From Acanthosepion esculentum (lineage: Eukaryota > Mollusca > Cephalopoda > Sepiida > Sepiidae): a stretch of DNA of 64,000 nucleotides. Shown piece after piece: positions 58,634 to 64,000 of this stretch. The notes under the pieces were generated by a model that worked only from the letters and a program-made list of their open reading frames with translations, ran no database searches and was not told the origin of the DNA. The number at the start of each line of letters is the position of its first letter. Position 1 is the first letter of the stretch. The stretch spans positions 2,825,501-2,889,500 of the forward strand of contig CAXIWW010000817.1 of the NCBI GenBank assembly GCA_964036315.1. Reading direction: 5' to 3'. The translations under genes and the position numbers were made by a program.

Positions 58634-61599
58634 ATACCAAAAGTGCGAAAAGCTGATAGCAAAAGTGCCAACAGCTGATAGCAAAAGTGCCAACAGCTGA
58701 TAGCAAAAGTGCCAACAGCTGATAGCAAATGTGCCAACAGCTGATAGAAAAAGTGCCAACAGCACCACAGTGCCAACTAGTCCTAGGTATGACTATAAAC
58801 TACATCTGACAGCAAGGCTTCTGATCACAAAGAGTCCCAGCTATGAGCAAATAGTAACCCCCCACTAAAAAAAATCCTATGAATGTATAAATATACATGT
58901 TTATATAAAAACTTGCGAACAACACCAGTTGATAGCAAAAGTGCCAACAGCACCACAGGTGATAGCAAAAGTGCCAACAGCTGATAGCAAAAGTGCCAAC
59001 TGCTGATAGCTAAAGTGCCAACAGCTGATAGCCAAAGTGCCAAGAGCACCACATTGCCAACTAGTCCAAGGTATGACTATAACTACATCTGACAGCAAGG
59101 CTTCTGATCACAAATGGTCCCAGCTATGAGCAAATAGTGACCCCCAACAAAAAAAAAAACACTATGAATGTATAAAAATACATGTTTATATAAAAACTTG
59201 CGAACACCACCAGTTGATAGCAAAAGTGCCCACAGCTGATAGCAAAAGTGCCAACAGCTGATAGCAAAAGTGCCAACAGCTGATAGCAAAAGTACCAACA
59301 GTTGATAGCAAAAGTGCCAACAGCACCACAGTGCCAACTAGTCCTAGGTATGACTATAAACTACATCTGACAGCAAGGCTTCTGATCACAAAGGGTCCCA
59401 GGTATGAGCAAATAGTGACCCCCCACTAAACAAAACACTATGTAAGATTAAAAATACATGTTTATATAAAAACTTGCGAACAACACCAGTTGATAGCAAA
59501 AGTGCCAACAGCACCACAGCTGATAGCAAAAGTGCCAACAGCTTATAGAAAAAGTGCCAACAGCTGATAGCAAAAGTACCAACAGCTGATAGCAAAAGTG
59601 CCAACAGCATCACAGTGCCAACTAGTCCTAGGTATAACTATAAAGTACATCTGACAGCAAGGCTTCTGATCACAAAGGGTCCCAGATATGAGCAAATAGT
59701 AACCCCCAACTAAAAAAAACATTATGAAAGTATAAAAATACATGTTTATAAAAAAACTTGCGAACAACACCAGTTGTGCAAAAGTGCAAACAGCACCACA
59801 GCTGATAGCAAAAGTGCCAACAGCTGATAGCAAAAGTGCCAACAGCTGATACCAAAAGTGCCAAAAGCTGATAGCAAAAGTGCCAACAGCTGATAGCAAA
59901 AGTGCCAACAGCTGATACCAAAAGTGCCAACAGATGATACCAAAAGTGCCAACAGCTGATAGCAAAAGTGCCAACAGCTGATAGCAAAAGTGCCAACAGC
60001 TGATACCAAAAGTGCCAACAGATGATACCAAAAGGGCCAACAGCTGATAGCAAAAGTGCCAACAGCTGATAGCAAAAGTGACAAAAGCTGATAGCAAAAG
60101 TGCCAACAGCTGATAGCAAAACTGCCAACAGCTGATAGCCAAAGTGCCAACAGCTGATAGCAAAAGTACCAACAGCACCACATTGCCAACTAGTCCTAGG
60201 TATGATTATAAACTACATCTGAGAGCAAGGTTTCTGATCACAAAGGGTCCCAGTTATGAGCAAATAGTTACCCCCCACTAAAAAAAAACTATGAATGTAT
60301 AAAAATACATGTTTATATAAAAACTTGCGAACAACACCAGTTGATAGCAAAAGTGCAAACAGCACCACAGCTGATAGCAAAAGTGCCAACAGCTGATAGC
60401 AAAAGTGCCAACAGCTGATAGCAAAAGTGCCAACAGCAACACAGTGCCAACTAGTCCTAGGTATGACCATAAACTACATCTGACAGCAAGGCTTCTGATC
60501 ACAAAGGGTCCCAGCTATGAGCAAATGGTGACTCCCCCACTAAAAAAAAAACACTATGAAAGTATAAAAATACATGTTTATTTAAAAACTTGCGAACAAC
60601 ACCAGTTGATAGCAAAAGTGCCAACAGCACCACAGCTGATAGCAAAAGTGACAACAGCTTAGAGCAAAAGTGCAAACAGCTGATAGCAAAAGTGCCAACA
60701 GCTTATAGCAAAAGTGCCAACAGCTGATACCAAAAGTGCCAAAAGCTGATAGCAAAAATGCCAACAGCTGATAGCAAAAGTGACAACAGCTGATACCAAA
60801 AGTGCCAAAAGCTGATAGCAAAAGTGCCAACAGCTGATACCAAAAGTGCCAACAGCTGATAGCAAAAGCACCAACAGCTGATAGCAAAAGTGCCAAAAGC
60901 TGATAGCAAAAGTGCCAACAGCTGATAGCAAAAGTAACAACAGCTGAGAGCAAAAGTGCCAACAGCTGATAGCAAAAGTGCCAACAGCTGATATCAAAAG
61001 TGCCAACAGCACCACAGTGCCAACTAGTCCTAGGTATGACTATAAACTACATCTGACAGCAAGTCTTCTGATCACAAAGGGTCTCAGCTATGAGCAAAAA
61101 ATGACCCCCACTAAAAAAAAACACTATGAAAGTATAAAAATACATGTTTATATAAAAACTTGCGAACAACACCAGTTGATAGCAAAAGTGCCAACAGCAC
61201 CACAGCTGATAGCGAAAGTGCCAACAGCTGATAGCAAAAGTGTCAACAGCTGATAGCAAAAGTGCCAGCAGATGATAGCAAAATTGCCAACAGCTGATAG
61301 CAAAAGTGCCAACAGCACCACAGTGCCAACTGGTCCTATGTATGACTATAAACTACATCTGACAGCAAGGCTTCAGATCACAAAGGGTCCCAGCTATTTT
61401 CAAATAGTTACCCCCACTAAAAAAAAACCTTATGAAAGTATAAAAATACATGTTTATATAAAAACTTGCGAAAAACACCAGTTGATAGCAAAAGTGCAAA
61501 CAGCACCACATCTGATAGCAAAAGTGCCAACAGCTGATAGCAAAAGTGCCAACAGCTGATAGTAAAAGTGCCAACAGCTGATAGCAAAAGTGCCAACAG
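58634..61599 (+). repeat. Ordinary core/monomer array, R arm
   Basis: Cores at 58763-58934, 59047-59219, 59324-59495, 59608-59777, 60176-60346, 60437-60611, 61010-61181 and 61316-61487. Monomer arrays at 59778-60175 and 60612-61009 are each 398 bp and rich in the linked GATACCAAAAGTGCCAAAAG variant. The core at 59608 ends in CAGTTGTGCAAAAG, with GATA lost. Beyond these variants I see nothing else in this block. Confidence 0.88.
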
Positions 61600-64000
61600 C
61601 ACCACAGTGCCAACTAGTCCTAGGTATGACTATAAACTACATCTGACAGCAAGGCTTCTGATCACAAAGGGTCCCAGCTATGAGAAAAAAGTGACCCCCC
61701 ACTAAAAAAAAACACTATGAAAGTATAAATATACATGCTTATATAAAAACTTTCGAACAACACCAGTTGATTGCAAAAGTGCCAACAGCACCACAGCTGA
61801 TAACAAAAGTGCCAACAGCTGATAGCAAAAGTGCCCACAGATAATACAAAAAGTGCCAACATTTGATAGCAAAAGTGACAACAGATGATACCAAAAGTGC
61901 CAACAGCTGATAGCAAAAGTGCCAACAGATGAAAGCTAAAGTGCAAACAGCCGATAGCAAAAGTGCCAACAGCTGATAGCAAAAGTGCCAACAGCTGATA
62001 GCAAAAGTGCCAACATCTGATAGGTAAAGTGCCAACAGCTGATACCAAAAGTGCCAAAAGCAGATAGCAAAAGTGCCAACAGCTGATAGCGAAAGTGCCA
62101 ACAGCTCATAGCAAAAGTGCCAACAGCTGATACCAAAAGTGCCAAAAGCTGATAGCAAAATGTCAACAGCTGATAGCAAAAGTGCCAACAGCTGATAGAA
62201 AAAGTTTTAACAGCTGATAGCAAAAGTGCCAACAGCTGATAGCAAAAGTGCCAACAGCACCACAGTGCCAACTAGTCCTAGGTATGACTATAAACTACAT
62301 CTGACAGCAAGGCTACTGATCATAAAGGGTCCACGCTATGAGCAAATAGTGACCCCCCACTAAAAAAAAAACACTATGAATGTATAAAAATACATGTTTA
62401 TATAAAAACTTGCGAACAACACCAGTTGATAGCAAAAGTGCCAACAGCTGATAGCAAAAGTGCCAACAGATGATAGCTAAAGTGCAAACAGCCGATAGCA
62501 AAAGTGCCAACAGCTGATAGCAAAAGTGCCAACATCTGATAAGAAAAGTGCCAACAGCTGATACCAAAAGTGCCAAAAGCTGATAGCAAAAGTGTCAACT
62601 GCACCACATTGCCAATTAGTCCTAGGCATGACTATAAACTACATCTGACAGCAAGGGTTCTGATCACAAAGGGTCCCAGCTATGAGCAAATAGTGACCCC
62701 CCTATGAAATTATAAAAATAGATGTTTATATAAAAACTTGCGAACAACACCAGTTGATAGCAAAAGTGCCAACAGCACCACAGCTGATATCAAAAGTGCC
62801 AACAGCTGATAGCAAAAATGCCAGATGCTGATAGCAAAAGTGCCAACAGCTGATAGCAAAAGTGCCAACATCTGATAGGAAAAGTGCCAACAGCTGATAC
62901 CAAAAGTGCCAAAAGCTGATAGCAAAAGTGCCAACATCACCACATTGCCAATTAGTCCTAGGCATGACTATAAACTAAATCTGACAGCAAGGGTTCTGAT
63001 CACAAAGGGTCCCAGCTATGAGCAAATAGTGACCCCCCACTAAAAAAAACACTATGAAAGTATAAAAATAGATGTTTATATAAAAACTTGCGAACAACAC
63101 CAGTTGATAGCAAAAGTGCCAACAGCACCACAGCTGATATCAAAAGTGCCAACAGCTGATAGCAAAAATGCCAGATGCTGATAGCAAAAGTGCCAACAGC
63201 TGATAGCAAAAGTGCCAACAGCTGATAGCAAAAGTGCCAACAGATGATAGCTAAATTGCAAACAGCCGATAGCAAAAGTGCCAACAGCTGATAGCAAAAG
63301 TGCCAACATCTGATAGGAAAAGTGCCAACAGCTGATACCAAAAGTGCCAAAAGCTGATAGCAAAAGTGCCCACAGATGATACAAAAAGTGCCAACATTTG
63401 ATAGCAAAAGTGACAACAGATGATACCAAAAGTGCCAACAGCTGATAGCAAAAGTGCCAACAGATGAAAGCTAAAGTGCAAACAGCCGATAGCAAAAGTG
63501 CCAACAGCTGATAGCAAAAGTGCCAACATCTGATAGGAAAAGTGCCAACAGCTGATACCAAAAGTGCCAAAAGCAGATAGCAAAAGTGCCAACAGCTGAT
63601 AGCGAAAGTGCCAACAGCTCATAGCAAAAGTGCCAACAGCTGATACCAAAAGTGCCAAAAGCTGATAGCAAAATGTCAACAGCTGATAGCAAAAGTGCCA
63701 ACAGCTGATAGAAAAAGTTTTAACAGCTGATAGCAAAAGTGCCAACAGCTGATAGCAAAAGTGCCAACAGCACCACAGTGCCAACTAGTCCTAGGTATGA
63801 CTATAAACTATATCTGACAGCAAGGCTTCTGATCAAAAAGGGTCCAAGCTATGAGCAAATAGTGACCGCCCACTAAAAAAAACACTATGAATGTATAAAA
63901 ATACATGTTTATATAAAAACTTGCGGACAACACCAGTTGATAGCAAAAGTGCCAACAGCTGATAGCAAAAGTGCCAACAGCTGATAGCAAAAGTGCCAAC
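61600..64000 (+). repeat. R-arm end with 1513-bp and about 340-bp duplications
   Basis: Cores at 61600-61772, 62258-62431, 62602-62759, 62938-63109 and 63771-63952. Bases 61850-62271 recur at 63363-63784 (offset 1513; marks AAAAAGTTTTAACAGC and GCAAAATGTCAACAG). The unit from 62602 recurs at 62938 (offset 336, becoming 350 past the poly-A site because 62602 lacks 14 bp there; mark CCAATTAGTCCTAGGCATG). The long monomer array at 63110-63770 (661 bp) is a mosaic of units seen at 61773-62257 and 62432-62601. The window ends in monomers. Confidence 0.87.
62602..62759 (+). repeat. Core lacking the poly-A tract
   Basis: GTGACCCCCC is followed directly by CTATGAAATTATAAAA. The CACTAAAAAAAACA segment present in all neighbours is absent (14 bp). 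The duplicate core at 62938 retains it, so the loss came after that duplication or was repaired in the other copy. Confidence 0.85.

Larger units (their letters stand above)
47326..64000 (+). repeat. Right arm (R) of composite satellite, plus orientation
   Basis: About 16.7 kb of the same satellite as the left arm and in the same orientation, with about 43 cores. It starts with 356 bp of monomers (47326-47681) before the first core. It runs off the window edge inside monomers, so the array continues beyond. No gene is visible. Sub-blocks with core positions are listed separately. Confidence 0.95.

Noticed and set aside
1..64000. Telomeric repeat, rDNA or 5S rDNA
   Set aside because: No TTAGGG-, TTTAGGG- or TTAGG-type runs, and no rRNA-like conserved sequence in any core.

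Overview
The whole 64 kb window is one block of composite satellite DNA. I find no protein gene, RNA gene, transposon coding region, CRISPR array or operon. The host is almost certainly a eukaryote: long, hierarchical, imperfect tandem arrays with homopolymer slippage and kilobase-scale duplications are typical of heterochromatin (pericentromere, subtelomere or sex chromosome). The sequence alone does not tell me the lineage.

The array has two building blocks. One is a 22-bp minisatellite monomer (GATAGCAAAAGTGCC-type, with a CAGCTG palindrome at each junction). The other is a conserved core of about 172 bp that begins CACCACAGTGCCAACTAG and ends CACCAGTTGATA. They alternate as core, then a variable number of monomers, then core. 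By hand I count about 180 cores (21 left, 116 middle, 43 right), so one core occurs about every 355 bp. The monomer stretch between cores is usually 24 + 22n bp long, with n from 1 to about 30. The 24 bp are one partial monomer plus an octamer, CACCACAG, which also opens the next core.

The array is split into three orientation blocks. Taking GATAGCAAAAGTGCC as plus, 1-7398 (L) and 47326-64000 (R) are plus and 7402-47325 (M) is minus. Both switch points are sharp and break a repeat unit. The left end of M (reverse-complemented) and the left end of R together rebuild an almost complete monomer, which is what one inversion breakpoint would leave. L and M, and M and R, also share rare-variant haplotypes in opposite orientation.

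Superimposed are recent kilobase-scale tandem duplications: 2892/2098/794 bp near 7.6-12.9 kb, 2024 bp near 24.8-28.5 kb, 2282 bp at 29.1-33.7 kb (no difference seen), 3108 bp with internal 2233/875 bp spacing at 40.8-47.0 kb, 963 and 1525 bp at 49.7-52.2 kb, 1883 bp at 54.8-58.6 kb, and 1513 and about 340 bp at 61.8-63.8 kb. These fit repeated unequal crossing-over.

The many open reading frames are a by-product. The 22-bp monomer has no stop codon in any frame on one strand, so every frame reads the same leucine/cysteine/tryptophan-rich 22-residue period until a core stops it. I looked for a hidden gene system and do not see one. The points of interest are the architecture, the two inversion junctions, possible core-excision scars, and the single CpG kept in nearly every core.
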